A DNA stretch of 64,000 bases from Myxococcus xanthus (GTDB lineage Bacteria > Myxococcota > Myxococcia > Myxococcales > Myxococcaceae), in the NCBI RefSeq assembly GCF_900106535.1, contig NZ_FNOH01000016.1, forward strand, positions 1 to 64,000. The letters are read 5' to 3'. This document shows positions 16,855 through 26,017 of this stretch, piece after piece. Made by a program: the position numbers and the translations under genes. Position 1 is the first letter of the stretch; every line of letters starts with the position of its first letter. The notes under the pieces are model-generated. The model searched no databases. It had not been told where the DNA came from and saw only the letters and a list, made by a program, of their open reading frames with translations.

Positions 16855-17121
16855 ATGGCCGAGACCCAGACGACCCAGAAGCGCACCAGTTGGCCGCGTT
16901 TCGCCAAGAGCAATGGCAAGAAGGCGTGCACCGTGGAGGGCTGCAAGCGCCCGTACCGCGCCAAGAACTACTGCTACTTCCACTACAAGCAGTGGCGCCA
17001 GGGCGACCTGCCGCACAGCCGTTACCGCACCTGCTCCAAGCCGGATTGCCGCGTGAAGACGTTCAAGGGCGGCCTGTGCGAGAAGCACCACGGCGAGGCC
17101 TTCAAGAAGGACGCGGCGTAG
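16855..17121 (+). CDS. 'Vegetative protein'-type small protein with tandem CX4CX9CX2H zinc motifs
   Basis: An 88-residue protein. ATG 16855 is favoured because AGGAG lies just upstream, although the frame is open from 16753. It contains two copies of Cys-X4-Cys-X9-Cys-X2-His, first in CTVEGCKRPYR..YCYFH and then in CSKPDCRV..LCEKH, likely two zinc sites. Similar Cys/His motifs front phage-type HNH proteins and some DNA-binding proteins, but no catalytic HNH is present. A nucleic-acid-binding role is plausible but not shown. Highly basic (many Lys/Arg). Confidence 0.8.
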   Translation: MAETQTTQKRTSWPRFAKSNGKKACTVEGCKRPYRAKNYCYFHYKQWRQGDLPHSRYRTCSKPDCRVKTFKGGLCEKHHGEAFKKDAA

Positions 17122-17158
17122 ACCGCGACTCGCCGTCGGCGCCGGGGCGGCCTCTTCC

Positions 17159-17890
17159 TCAGGTAGAGGCGCCCCGCGTCACCGCGCGCTCCAGGTGCTT
17201 GAAGGCCGTGAGCCACAGCTCCGCCTCGCGCTGGGTCAGCCGCGCACGCATCAACGTCTGCTCCAGCTCGTTCAGCACATGCTGCGGCGCCTGCGGGTTG
17301 AGGAACTCCGCGCGCAGCATGACGTCCCTCATTCGCTTCGCCAGCGCCCCCAGCGTGCCCAGCTTCGCGCCTGGCGCCTCCTCCACCGCGGCCGTGGGCG
17401 TCAGCCCCTGACGGTGACAGAGGTACAGCAGCACCGCTGACGACTGCGCCAGGTTCATGGACGGCTGCACCGCCGACGTGGGAATCGCGAGCACGTCCGT
17501 GCACCGCGCCAGGTCCTCGTCGGACATGCCGCGCTGCTCGCCACCGAAGACGAGCGCCACGCGTCCGCGCACGCTCTCCTCCGCCAGCCGCTGCATGGCC
17601 TCCTCCGGCGTCAGCACGGTGCGTCCCTTGAGCTGGGTACGAGAAGTCGTGCCCACCGCGTACACGCAGTCCTTCAGCGCTTCGCCCAGGTCGGACGTCA
17701 CCTCCATGCCTCGTAGGACGAAGTCACTCTTGACCGCGAGACGCTCCGCGCCCTCGATCGACTTCAGCACCGGTTCGGACAAAATCAGCCGTGAGTACCC
17801 GAAGTTGGCCATGATTCTGGCCACGGCTCCGAGGTTGTCGGTTGAACGCGTCTGATGAAGGACAACGGTAAGCTGCTCCCCTGGCCGCAT
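17159..17890 (-). CDS. SPOUT RNA methyltransferase, TrmJ/TrmH-like
   Basis: A 243-residue protein with the three SpoU motifs: NLGAVARIMANFG (about 19-31), ALVFGGEQRGMSDEDL (about 112-127) and SMNLAQSSAVLLY (about 144-156). A helical C-terminal tail (about 190-235) follows, as in TrmJ. It should 2'-O-methylate tRNA (TrmJ acts at position 32), but the exact substrate cannot be decided from sequence. Confidence 0.88.
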   Translation of the reverse strand: MRPGEQLTVVLHQTRSTDNLGAVARIMANFGYSRLILSEPVLKSIEGAERLAVKSDFVLRGMEVTSDLGEALKDCVYAVGTTSRTQLKGRTVLTPEEAMQRLAEESVRGRVALVFGGEQRGMSDEDLARCTDVLAIPTSAVQPSMNLAQSSAVLLYLCHRQGLTPTAAVEEAPGAKLGTLGALAKRMRDVMLRAEFLNPQAPQHVLNELEQTLMRARLTQREAELWLTAFKHLERAVTRGAST

Positions 17891-17941
17891 GCGCTGAGTT
17901 TAGCTGGTTGATCCCGAAGCAGATCGGTATATTCCCGGTTG

Positions 17942-18529
17942 ATGCGTCGCTGGCTCCCTGGGTTGCTCCTCTCTCTCGTGACGGTCCTCACCGCGTGTGG
18001 TGAGGCGGGTGCACCTGTCCGTGCCACGATGAGCGCGCGGCAGGCCCTCACCAACCCGCCGGAGTTCCTCGAGTTCGAAGCTCCCTCGACGCGACTGGAG
18101 CTCTTCCGCGAGGTGGCCCGGCAGTCCGTCATTGAGGCCGGGCAGGCAGCCCAGGCCCTGGTCCTCTTCCCGGTCAGCCATCAGGGCGAGCTGCTCGCCG
18201 CGCCGGGCTTCGATCCGAAGATGGACCTGTTCCAGGCGCCCGACGCGGGTGCGCCCCTGGAGCTGGTGTTCGAGTCCGGCGGAGAGCGTTGGCCGGATGA
18301 CCGCCGCGAGGGCCTCCAGGGCCTCTCCGAGCGCGAAGCCGCCGAGCTGGTGGCCCGCACGCTGCTCGCCCACTGGGGCATCGCGCCGAACAGCGCGGTC
18401 CAGGTGGACCGGGCGTCGGGCGCGCCTTACGCGGTCGCTTACGTGGACGGAATCCTGCGCATCAACCCAGCTTTCCTCTACCTGGCAGCAGCGTACGGTC
18501 CTTCTTCCCTGCCCGCTTCGCTCCAGTAG
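17942..18529 (+). CDS. Hypothetical lipoprotein
   Basis: A 195-residue protein from ATG 17942 (a TTG lies one codon earlier). MRRWLPGLLLSLVTVLTAC is a lipoprotein signal with lipobox LTAC. The mature part is a mixed alpha/beta sequence without a recognised family. It lies divergent from the methyltransferase and upstream of purC. Confidence 0.75.
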   Translation: MRRWLPGLLLSLVTVLTACGEAGAPVRATMSARQALTNPPEFLEFEAPSTRLELFREVARQSVIEAGQAAQALVLFPVSHQGELLAAPGFDPKMDLFQAPDAGAPLELVFESGGERWPDDRREGLQGLSEREAAELVARTLLAHWGIAPNSAVQVDRASGAPYAVAYVDGILRINPAFLYLAAAYGPSSLPASLQ

Positions 18530-18600
18530 AGTCGCGCGCCTCAAGTCAGGCCCCGTTTCCTCTCGCCCTTCCCGCGAGAGAGAGGGGCCGCGAGGCGACA

Positions 18601-19560
18601 GTGAATACCTCCGCACTTCACGCGCAGCTTCCCCTCACCCTCCAGCAGACGGACCTGCCCGCGCTCGGCCAGCACTACCGCGGCAAGGTTCGCGAGACGT
18701 ACCGACAGGATGACCAGCTCATCCTGGTGACGACGGACCGGCTGTCCGCGTTCGACCACATCCTCACCACCATCCCCTTCAAGGGCGAGGTGCTCAACCG
18801 GCTGTCCGCATTCTGGTTCGAGCGCACGAAGCACATCGTCCCCAATCACGTGCTGGACGTGCCCGACGCCAACGTCACCGTGGCGCGTGCCTGTCAGCCC
18901 TTCGCCGTGGAAGTAGTGGTGCGCGGCTACCTCACCGGCAGCCTGTGGCGCGACTACCAGAAGGGCACGCACACCGCCTACGGACTGCCCTTCCCGGACG
19001 GCCTGCGCAAGGACGAGGCCTTCCCCGCCCCCCTCATCACCCCGTCCACCAAGGCGGAGTACGGCCTGCACGACGAGCCCATCTCGGAGAAGGAGCTTCT
19101 GGCGCGGGGCCTGGCCACGCCTGGTGACTGGGCGCGCATCTCCGAGGCCGCGCTGGGCCTCTTCGCGGAGGGCCAGAAGTGGGCGCGCTCACGCGGCCTC
19201 ATCCTCGTGGATACCAAGTACGAGTTCGGCAAGGTGGGCGACACGCTCTACGTCATCGACGAGATGCACACCCCGGACTCCAGCCGCTACTGGATGGCCG
19301 ACGAGTACGAGGCGCGCTTCGCGAAGGGCGAGGACCAGCGCATGCTGGACAAGGAGAACATCCGCCAGTGGCTCATCCGCGAGCGGAACTTCTCTGGCCA
19401 GGGCACGCCGCCGCCCATCCCTGACGACGTGCGCGTGGACCTGGCCGCGAAGTACGTGGCGGCCTACGAGCACATCACCGGCACCACGCTGACGCTGGAG
19501 CCGGGCGACGTGAAGACCCGCATCGAGCGCAACCTGCGTGAGAAGGGCTACCTGAAGTAG
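18601..19560 (+). CDS. purC: SAICAR synthase
   Basis: A 319-residue phosphoribosylaminoimidazole-succinocarboxamide synthase of the longer type (GTG start 18601). Typical elements are GKVRETYRQDDQLILVTTDR (residues ~23-42), SAFDHIL, EVVVRGYLTGS, LILVDTKYEFG and DEMHTPDSSRYW. It joins aspartate to CAIR using ATP in de novo purine synthesis. purB, acting later in the same pathway, is convergent 28 nt downstream. Confidence 0.97.
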   Translation: MNTSALHAQLPLTLQQTDLPALGQHYRGKVRETYRQDDQLILVTTDRLSAFDHILTTIPFKGEVLNRLSAFWFERTKHIVPNHVLDVPDANVTVARACQPFAVEVVVRGYLTGSLWRDYQKGTHTAYGLPFPDGLRKDEAFPAPLITPSTKAEYGLHDEPISEKELLARGLATPGDWARISEAALGLFAEGQKWARSRGLILVDTKYEFGKVGDTLYVIDEMHTPDSSRYWMADEYEARFAKGEDQRMLDKENIRQWLIRERNFSGQGTPPPIPDDVRVDLAAKYVAAYEHITGTTLTLEPGDVKTRIERNLREKGYLK

Positions 19561-19587
19561 CCCTCCTCCATCATCGGCACAGGGTGC

Positions 19588-20901
19588 CTACGCGCTCCGG
19601 CCGAACACGCGCTGGAAGACGTCGTCCATGTGGCGCGTGTGGTAGCCCGAGGAGAAGCAGTCGGAAATCTCCTCGGGCGTCATCATCTTCCGCAGGTCCT
19701 CGTCCGCGAGCAGGGCCTGCCGGAAGTCGAGTCCTTCCTCGTACAGCTTCATCGCGTTGCGCTGGACGATGACGTACGCGGCCTGCCGGTCCATGCCCTT
19801 GCGCGCCAGTTCCAACAGGAGGCGCTGCGAGTTCACCACGCCGCCCAGCAGGTCCAGGTTCTTCTTCATCTGCTCCGGGTAGACGCGCAGGTCCTCCATC
19901 AGCCGCGCGAAGCGGATGAGCATGAAGTCCGCGAGGATGGTGGCGTCCGGGCCGATGACACGCTCCACCGAGGAGTGGGAGATGTCCCGCTCATGCCACA
20001 GCGCCACGTCCTCCATGGCGCTCACCGCGTAGCCGCGCAGCAGGCGCGCCAGGCCGGTGAGGTTCTCCGACAGAATCGGGTTGCGCTTGTGCGGCATGGC
20101 GCTGGAGCCCTTCTGTCCCGCGGTGAAGGGCTCCTCCGCCTCACGCACCTCGGTACGCTGGAGGTGGCGAATCTCCACGGCGAACTTCTCGATGCTCGAG
20201 CCCAGCAGCGCCAGCGCGGTGAAGAACTCCGCGTGCCTGTCTCGCTGCACCACCTGGCTGGAGGCCGGCGCGGGCTTGAGGCCCAGCTTGCGGCAGACGT
20301 GCTCCTCCACCGCGGGCGGCAGGTGCGCGAAGGTGCCCACCGCGCCGGAAATCTTCCCCACGGCGATGACGTCCCGCGCGTGCTCCAGGCGCGTCCGGGC
20401 ACGGCGCAGCTCGTCGTACCAGATGGCCAGCTTGTGGCCGAAGGTGATGGGCTCCGCGTGGATGCCGTGGCTGCGGCCCATCTGCAGCGTGTGCTTGTGC
20501 TCGAAGGCGCGCTTCTCCACCGCGGCCATGACACGGTCCACATCCTTCAGGATGAGGTCCAGCGCGTCACGCAGCGTGAGCGCCAGCGACGTGTCCAGTA
20601 CGTCCGACGACGTCATGCCCAGGTGCAGCCAGCGCGCGCTGGGCCCCACCCGCTCTTCCATGAAGGTGAGGAAAGCGATGACGTCGTGCTTGGTGGTGCG
20701 CTCAATCTCCTCGATTTTCGCCGCGTCCCCGGGCGTGAAGTCTCCGGCGCGAGCCAGGCAGTCCTGCAGCGCCTCGCGGGGCGCCAGCCCGGCCTCCACC
20801 ATGCCCTCCAGGGCGGCGAGTTCCACGTCGCGCCAACGGCTGTAACGGGCCTCGTCGGACCAGAGGGAGGACATCTCCTGACGGCTGTATCGCGGAATCA
20901 C
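19588..20901 (-). CDS. purB: Adenylosuccinate lyase
   Basis: A 437-residue enzyme with the fumarase/aspartase signature GSSAMPHKRNP and the SSDVLDTSLALTLRDA and MGRSHGIHAEPITFG segments. It cleaves SAICAR and adenylosuccinate to release fumarate. The GTG start at 20901 overlaps the stop of the upstream ABC-type binding protein gene (GTGA), so translation is coupled to that unrelated gene. Confidence 0.97.
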   Translation of the reverse strand: MIPRYSRQEMSSLWSDEARYSRWRDVELAALEGMVEAGLAPREALQDCLARAGDFTPGDAAKIEEIERTTKHDVIAFLTFMEERVGPSARWLHLGMTSSDVLDTSLALTLRDALDLILKDVDRVMAAVEKRAFEHKHTLQMGRSHGIHAEPITFGHKLAIWYDELRRARTRLEHARDVIAVGKISGAVGTFAHLPPAVEEHVCRKLGLKPAPASSQVVQRDRHAEFFTALALLGSSIEKFAVEIRHLQRTEVREAEEPFTAGQKGSSAMPHKRNPILSENLTGLARLLRGYAVSAMEDVALWHERDISHSSVERVIGPDATILADFMLIRFARLMEDLRVYPEQMKKNLDLLGGVVNSQRLLLELARKGMDRQAAYVIVQRNAMKLYEEGLDFRQALLADEDLRKMMTPEEISDCFSSGYHTRHMDDVFQRVFGRSA

Positions 20902-21842
20902 TCGTAGACCTTCACGGCAAAGTCCCGCCGCGCCGCGAGCCGGAGGAGTTCCAGCACGGCGTCGGAGGACGGACCCAACTTCCTGGCGGCGGTGAGATTG
21001 AGAGACAAGTCCAACCCCTCAGGCTGAACCACCGCCAGCGCTCCTGGATTCACCTTCTCGTGGATGATGCGGTTGGCCAGCCGCCCGGCCTGCTGGCCGA
21101 TGGCCGTGGGACTGGGCGAGAGCGCCAACGTGGCCCCTTCCTTCACCTGGCTGGGCGTTAGAGCGGCCAACGGCACCCGGTGCGCCGCCGCGAAGGCGAT
21201 GAGCGCCTGGACGACCGCCGCGTTGCCCACTGTCTTGTCCGCCACCATCAGCAGCGCGTCCACCTTGCCCACCGCGCCGTCCAACGCCTTCTCCGCCCGG
21301 CCCCCCGCCTCCAATTCCAGCGGGAGGATGGACATGCCCCTCGAGGCCGCCGCCGCGCGGGCCTGCGTCACCGTCCCCGAGGAGAACCGCGGGTCATGCA
21401 GGATGCCTACGCGCTTCACCTTCGGCGACACGGCCTTCAGCGCCTCCAGCTCTGGCCCCATGTCGCTGGTGAGGGAGATACCGGTGACGTTGGCGCCATC
21501 CAGGCCGTACTTCTCGTAGTAGGGCACCATGGCGAAGAGGACGGGCACGTCCTCGCCCAGCGAGCGCCGTGCGGCGTTGGCGGCCAGGGGCCCCAGGGCC
21601 AGCACCAGCGCGGGCTTCTGGGCCGCCAGCTTCTTGAAGAGCCGCGCGGCCGCGCCCGCGCTTTCGTCCAGCATGACCTCCTGCACCTCGGCCCGGGCCT
21701 CCGCCGCGAAGCCGGCGATGACGGAGGCATACGGCGCCAAGTGGGCGGACTTCACCGCCACCACGCGGGGACGGGCGGGCTGCTGCGCCACGACCGCCGC
21801 CGGCAGCAGCGCGACGAGGAGCGCGGCGACGCAGCCCTTCAT
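20898..21842 (-). CDS. ABC-type substrate-binding protein (ABC_sub_bind/TrpX-like)
   Basis: A 314-residue protein from ATG 21842. The frame is open further upstream, but this start overlaps the kinase stop (ATGA). MKGCVAALLVALLPAAVVAQ is a signal peptide. The mature part has the two-lobe periplasmic-binding fold, with VALALGPLAANAARRSL-like and VTGISLTSDMGPELEALK segments, close to PF04392 proteins. No permease or ATPase is encoded nearby, so it could be a sensor-type binding protein. It sits between the kinase gene and purB in one overlapping transcript. Confidence 0.8.
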   Translation of the reverse strand: MKGCVAALLVALLPAAVVAQQPARPRVVAVKSAHLAPYASVIAGFAAEARAEVQEVMLDESAGAAARLFKKLAAQKPALVLALGPLAANAARRSLGEDVPVLFAMVPYYEKYGLDGANVTGISLTSDMGPELEALKAVSPKVKRVGILHDPRFSSGTVTQARAAAASRGMSILPLELEAGGRAEKALDGAVGKVDALLMVADKTVGNAAVVQALIAFAAAHRVPLAALTPSQVKEGATLALSPSPTAIGQQAGRLANRIIHEKVNPGALAVVQPEGLDLSLNLTAARKLGPSSDAVLELLRLAARRDFAVKVYE

Positions 21843-24367
21843 TGCCGCACGCTCGCGCAGCAGCGGAAGCCCACCGCGTTCGAGCGCACGGTGGGCACGC
21901 CGTTGCTCCGCGCCGAGCAACGTGACGCCGGGTCCGGCTGGTCGAAGGCGCCGCCCTTCAGCGCGTATGCTTGGGCGCCGACGCGGGTGGCCGTCCACTC
22001 CGCCGCGTTGCCCGCCAGGTCCATCACCGCGTAGCCCGACTTGCAGCGCTCGAAGCGCCCGGAGGCCGCCAGTCCACCCGGGCTCGCCGCGGTGTTGCAC
22101 GCGCCCACGGCCTGCTCCTCGCCGAAGGGGAACCGCGAGTTGCCGGGGCCCTTGCATGCCTTCTCCCATTCCTCTTCCGTGCAGAGCCGCTTGCCCTCGC
22201 GCTCGCACATTCCCCGCGCCTCTTCCCAGGCCACGGCCACCTTCGGCATCGCGCCAGCCCGGTTGGGGAATTCGTACTCATCCACGCAGAACGAAGACAC
22301 CTGGATGCTCGCGACGGAGCGCTCGTCCGGGCTGGCCAGTGCGTCATCGTCGCTCCGGCCCATCTTGAAGGCTCCGCCACTCACCAGTCGCATGCCCGCA
22401 GGACAGCCGCCCACGGGCGCCGCCAGCGCTGCCGCGCCACCGGGTCCGGCAACAGGCGCCGTCCCCTGCCCTCTGGACTTCTGCAGCGCCTTGATGGCCA
22501 GGAAGCCCCCGCCCGCGCCCAACGCCAGGCAGCCGAGGACGAGCAACACCAACCTCCACATGGAACGCTGGGGCTTCGCCGCGCGCGTGGCGGACTTGGT
22601 GAGCACCGCTCCGCGAGGCGCGGCGCGAGAACTGGACCCTTCCGACGGTTCGCTCCGCTTCGCGCCGGAACGAGCGCCCGACTCTGCCACCTCCGAACCC
22701 CGGCGGCGGGTGCGAACACCTGAGTCCTCGGAGGCACGGCCGCGAGCTCGGCTGCCGGTGTCCTCGGCGCCGCCTTCTCGCGAACGAGACGACGCCTCGT
22801 CCTGCGCGCCGTCGCGAGCACGCGACCGGGAACGGCCCACCGCGGGCGCGGCATCCAGCGTGGGCGCGGCGGGGCGCCCCGCGGGCACCGCTGGCGCTTC
22901 GTCCAGGGTCATCGCAGCAGTGGAGCGGCCATCCGTCACCGCGGGGGCATCCACCTGCGTGGGCGCGGTGGAGCGGCTCAGCGCGGCCTCGGACGGGGCG
23001 CCACGCTCACTGGCGTCCTCGGAATCCTTCCGCGCTGGCGCGGCGCGCGAGGGCACGGGGGGAGATGACGCAGGCCGCGAAGCACTGCCCTGCGCCGAGG
23101 GTGCCGCCTTCGCGGCGACGACAGGTGGTGCGATGAAGGGCAGCGCCTGCTCCGTCAGGTGCTGCGGCGCGGGCGAGGCCGCGGGCTTGCCCCGTCCCAT
23201 GATGGCGGCCAGCGACGCCGCGTCCAGCGGCTGCGTGGCATCCACCGGCGGCGGCAGGTCCGGAATGGGTGCGGGCGGCTTGGGCGCGGCGACACCGGGC
23301 GGTGGAGGCAGGTCCTCCTCCTGCACGGCCGGGAGCATGCCCGTGGGCACCGGGGGCGGAGGCCTCGCCGCCTGCCTCGCGGTGTTCGCGGCCGACGAGC
23401 CCGGAGGCGCCGGGAGGCTCCGCGCGCGCGACACCACCGCGGCCGGCGTGCGCGCCAGGATGTTGGAGAACTCGGTGAGGAACTCACCCGCCGTCTTCGG
23501 ACGGGCCAGCGGGTTGAAGTTGAGCGCGCGCCGGTACAGTGCCTCGATGGAGGTCGGCAGGTCCGGGTGGTGCATCGTCAGACCGGGGATGACGCCGTCC
23601 TCGGGCACGAGCCCGGTGAGCATCTCCCCCACGATGGCCGCGAGCGAGTACACGTCCATGCGCGTGTCCAGCTCGCCCCCGCCCACGTACTCCGGCGCGA
23701 TGTAGACGTCCGCGCGCTGCCCCTTCTGCGCCTGCACGAAGGGCAGGTGCGGCACGGCCAGGCCCAGGCCGTAGTCCGTCACCTTGAGCAGGTCCGGCAG
23801 GACGATGACGTTCTCCGGCTTGACGTCGGAGTGCGGTCCGAAGCGGTGCGCCGCGTCCAGGGCCGCCGCCATCTGCGCCAGCAGCGGCTCCACTTCCTTC
23901 AGCGAGAAGAGCTGCCCCCGCGCGGTGCGCTGCTCCATCATCCGGCGCAGCGTCATGCCCTCCAGCAGCTGCATGGTGATGAAGGGCCTGTCCCCATCCA
24001 CGCCCTCCTCGTACACGCGCAGGAGGTTCGGATGATTGAGCTTCTTGGCCACGCGCATGGACAGCGCGAACTGCATGCGTTCCTCGGGCTGCTGCACCAG
24101 GCGCGGGTGCACCGCCTTGAGCGCCACTTCGACGTCAATCTCCTCGTCCTGGGCTCGGAAGACGAAGCCCATGGGCCCGGAGCCCACCACTTCCTGGATG
24201 GCGTAGCGGCCGGCGACGACGTCCCCTGGCTTGTAGGGTGCGCCGTCCGCGCCGCGCCGGCGAGCAGCCCCGGCGGGAGGACGCGCCGAGGCATCGTGCT
24301 TCAGCCCGCAGGTGGGGCAGGTGTCTTGGGAGGCAGGAACGAGGCTGCCGCAGCGGTAGCAGAGCAA
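21839..24367 (-). CDS. Transmembrane Ser/Thr protein kinase with zinc ribbon and SUMF1-like domain
   Basis: 842 residues. An N-terminal ribbon (Cys3, Cys6, Cys17, Cys20) is followed by a kinase domain (about 54-315). The kinase has Gly-rich VGSGPMG, Lys84 in VALK, Asp181 in HSDVKPEN (His-Ser-Asp replaces HRD) and DYG for DFG. A long Pro/Ala/Ser/Arg-rich linker leads to a membrane helix (MWRLVLLVLGCLALGAGGG) and a C-terminal formylglycine-enzyme-fold domain (LVSGGAFKMG ... GFRCC). The two catalytic Cys of true formylglycine enzymes are not apparent, so that domain probably binds ligand. Kinase activity may be reduced. Confidence 0.85.
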   Translation of the reverse strand: MLCYRCGSLVPASQDTCPTCGLKHDASARPPAGAARRRGADGAPYKPGDVVAGRYAIQEVVGSGPMGFVFRAQDEEIDVEVALKAVHPRLVQQPEERMQFALSMRVAKKLNHPNLLRVYEEGVDGDRPFITMQLLEGMTLRRMMEQRTARGQLFSLKEVEPLLAQMAAALDAAHRFGPHSDVKPENVIVLPDLLKVTDYGLGLAVPHLPFVQAQKGQRADVYIAPEYVGGGELDTRMDVYSLAAIVGEMLTGLVPEDGVIPGLTMHHPDLPTSIEALYRRALNFNPLARPKTAGEFLTEFSNILARTPAAVVSRARSLPAPPGSSAANTARQAARPPPPVPTGMLPAVQEEDLPPPPGVAAPKPPAPIPDLPPPVDATQPLDAASLAAIMGRGKPAASPAPQHLTEQALPFIAPPVVAAKAAPSAQGSASRPASSPPVPSRAAPARKDSEDASERGAPSEAALSRSTAPTQVDAPAVTDGRSTAAMTLDEAPAVPAGRPAAPTLDAAPAVGRSRSRARDGAQDEASSRSREGGAEDTGSRARGRASEDSGVRTRRRGSEVAESGARSGAKRSEPSEGSSSRAAPRGAVLTKSATRAAKPQRSMWRLVLLVLGCLALGAGGGFLAIKALQKSRGQGTAPVAGPGGAAALAAPVGGCPAGMRLVSGGAFKMGRSDDDALASPDERSVASIQVSSFCVDEYEFPNRAGAMPKVAVAWEEARGMCEREGKRLCTEEEWEKACKGPGNSRFPFGEEQAVGACNTAASPGGLAASGRFERCKSGYAVMDLAGNAAEWTATRVGAQAYALKGGAFDQPDPASRCSARSNGVPTVRSNAVGFRCCASVRQ

Positions 24368-24476
24368 AGCTGGCGTACTCCAGGAGGCAGTCGGGGGGCC
24401 ACCTCGGGGGAAGGCCCAGCCTCTTATTCTGCACGCTCCCCTGTCATCAAGGAACGCCGAGCGAGGAAGTCAGCAA

Positions 24477-24932
24477 CTAGCGCCCCGTGGACCCGAAGCC
24501 ATTTCCACCCCGGGAGGTTTCCTCCAGAAACTCCACCTCCAGGAGGGAGACCGGCGGCACGGCGGCCACCACCAGTTGGGCCACGCGGTCGCCCCGGCGC
24601 AGGGTGAAGGGCTCATGGGAGAGGTTGATGAGGATGACCTGCACCTCCCCCCGGTAGTCCGCGTCCACCGTCCCCGGCGAGTTGAGGAGCGTGACGCCAT
24701 GCCGGAGCGCCAGGCCCGAGCGCGGGCGCACCTGCCCTTCGTACCCAGCGGGTAGCGCGAGCGCGAGCCCGGTGGGCACCGCCAGCCGGTCCAGGGGCCC
24801 CAGCACCCGTTCCCCGTCGATGTCCGCGCGCAGGTCCAGGCCCGCGGCCTGTGCCGTTTCGTAGCGGGGAAGTGGCAGAGGCTCCGCATGGGTGCGCACG
24901 CGGCGCACCTTCACCGTGAGGGGGGAAGACAT
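24477..24932 (-). CDS. dut: dUTP pyrophosphatase
   Basis: A 151-residue trimeric dUTPase. All five motifs are present: AGLDLRADI, RPRSGLA, GTVDADYRGE, RGDRVAQLV, and the C-terminal Gly-rich arm GGNGFGSTGR. It hydrolyses dUTP to dUMP, keeping uracil out of DNA and feeding dTMP synthesis. The deoxynucleoside kinase gene at 47.2 kb is functionally related but unlinked. Confidence 0.97.
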   Translation of the reverse strand: MSSPLTVKVRRVRTHAEPLPLPRYETAQAAGLDLRADIDGERVLGPLDRLAVPTGLALALPAGYEGQVRPRSGLALRHGVTLLNSPGTVDADYRGEVQVILINLSHEPFTLRRGDRVAQLVVAAVPPVSLLEVEFLEETSRGGNGFGSTGR

Positions 24933-25000
24933 GCGCTGGGACTAACACAGCTTCCCCCGCTTCGTGCCACGGCCGCGTGACAACCTCGCGCGTCGGCCCC

Positions 25001-26011
25001 TCAGGGCGCAGGGTCCTTCGCCACGGGCCGCAAGGCGGTGCGGAACTTCAGCGGGTCCATGGGCCGCGCCGCCAGCTCCAACTGGTAGTGCAGGTGGGGA
25101 CCGGTGGAGCGTCCCGTGTTGCCCGAATGCGCCACCCGTTCTCCCCGGCGCACGCGCTGTCCCACCTTCACCAGCAGCTCCGAGTTGTGACAGTACGCCG
25201 TCGTGACGCCCCGCCCGTGGTCCACCACGAGCACGCGGCCATTCACGGCGTCCTCGCTGGCACGCCGGACGACGCCATCCGCCACCGCCACCACGGGCGT
25301 CCCCACCGGCACGCCCAGGTCCACACCGGTGTGCATCTTCCGGCGCCCCAGCACCGGGTGGAAGCGATCGCCGAAGGGACTCGTTACACGCGCGCTCTCA
25401 TGAACGGGCCACGCGAGCCCGAAGGCGGTGGCCAGCGCCAGGGCCTGCGCGGCGCCCACGGACGCGTCCTCGAAGCCCGGCGGGAGCTGACCCGACAGGC
25501 GCTCCAGCGTGGGCGCCCCACCCTCCGCCTCCACCCGCTCCAGCGCGTAGCGCGCGGGGACGCGGCCCGCGAAGAGCGCCGTGAGCCGGGCCTCCTCCCC
25601 TGGAAAGTCCTTGGACAGCGCGGTGTGCAGGCTGCGCGCGGCCGCCGGGCCCGTCTGCGGATCCAACAGCGACGCGGCGGGGACGCCCAGCTCCGCGGCC
25701 AGCTCCAGCGCGGGCTGGCGGGCTCGCACCTGGGCACCCTTGAGCGCCAGGTGGGTTCCCCAGGCCAGGGCCTCCGCGTCCGTGAGGGCCCGGGACAGAG
25801 GAACGTCGGGAGCCATCAATGGCGGTGACAGCGAGGTGCCACTGACGCCGTCGTAGTACGCGAGCAAGGGCCGCGCGCTGCTGCGCGTCCCCGTGGCCCA
25901 TGCCGTGGCCTTGCGCACCAGCGCGCCCGCCGGCGTGTGGTGGTACGCCGCCCACAAGCACAGCGTCGCCATGCAGAAGTCCAGCAGTCCTTTCGCCTGG
26001 CGCGGGAACAT
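25001..26011 (-). CDS. M23 (LytM-type) family peptidase
   Basis: About 336 residues. The C-terminal domain has HTGVDLG (zinc ligands His and Asp) and HLHYQLE (catalytic His and ligand), plus FGDRFHPV, which is diagnostic of M23 glycyl-glycine/DD-endopeptidase proteins. The N-terminus has a hydrophobic segment (GLLDFCMATLCLWAAYH), probably an anchor or signal. GTG 26017 gives two more residues. It probably cuts peptidoglycan cross-bridges or regulates amidases. Its start overlaps the upstream membrane-protein gene (stop 26018-26020). Confidence 0.88.
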   Translation of the reverse strand: MFPRQAKGLLDFCMATLCLWAAYHHTPAGALVRKATAWATGTRSSARPLLAYYDGVSGTSLSPPLMAPDVPLSRALTDAEALAWGTHLALKGAQVRARQPALELAAELGVPAASLLDPQTGPAAARSLHTALSKDFPGEEARLTALFAGRVPARYALERVEAEGGAPTLERLSGQLPPGFEDASVGAAQALALATAFGLAWPVHESARVTSPFGDRFHPVLGRRKMHTGVDLGVPVGTPVVAVADGVVRRASEDAVNGRVLVVDHGRGVTTAYCHNSELLVKVGQRVRRGERVAHSGNTGRSTGPHLHYQLELAARPMDPLKFRTALRPVAKDPAP

Positions 26012-26017
26012 GGCCAC

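Noticed and set aside
17908..17933. TTGATC...TATATT as a promoter before the lipoprotein gene
   Set aside because: Spacer is only 14 nt and the -10 would be 8 nt from the ATG.
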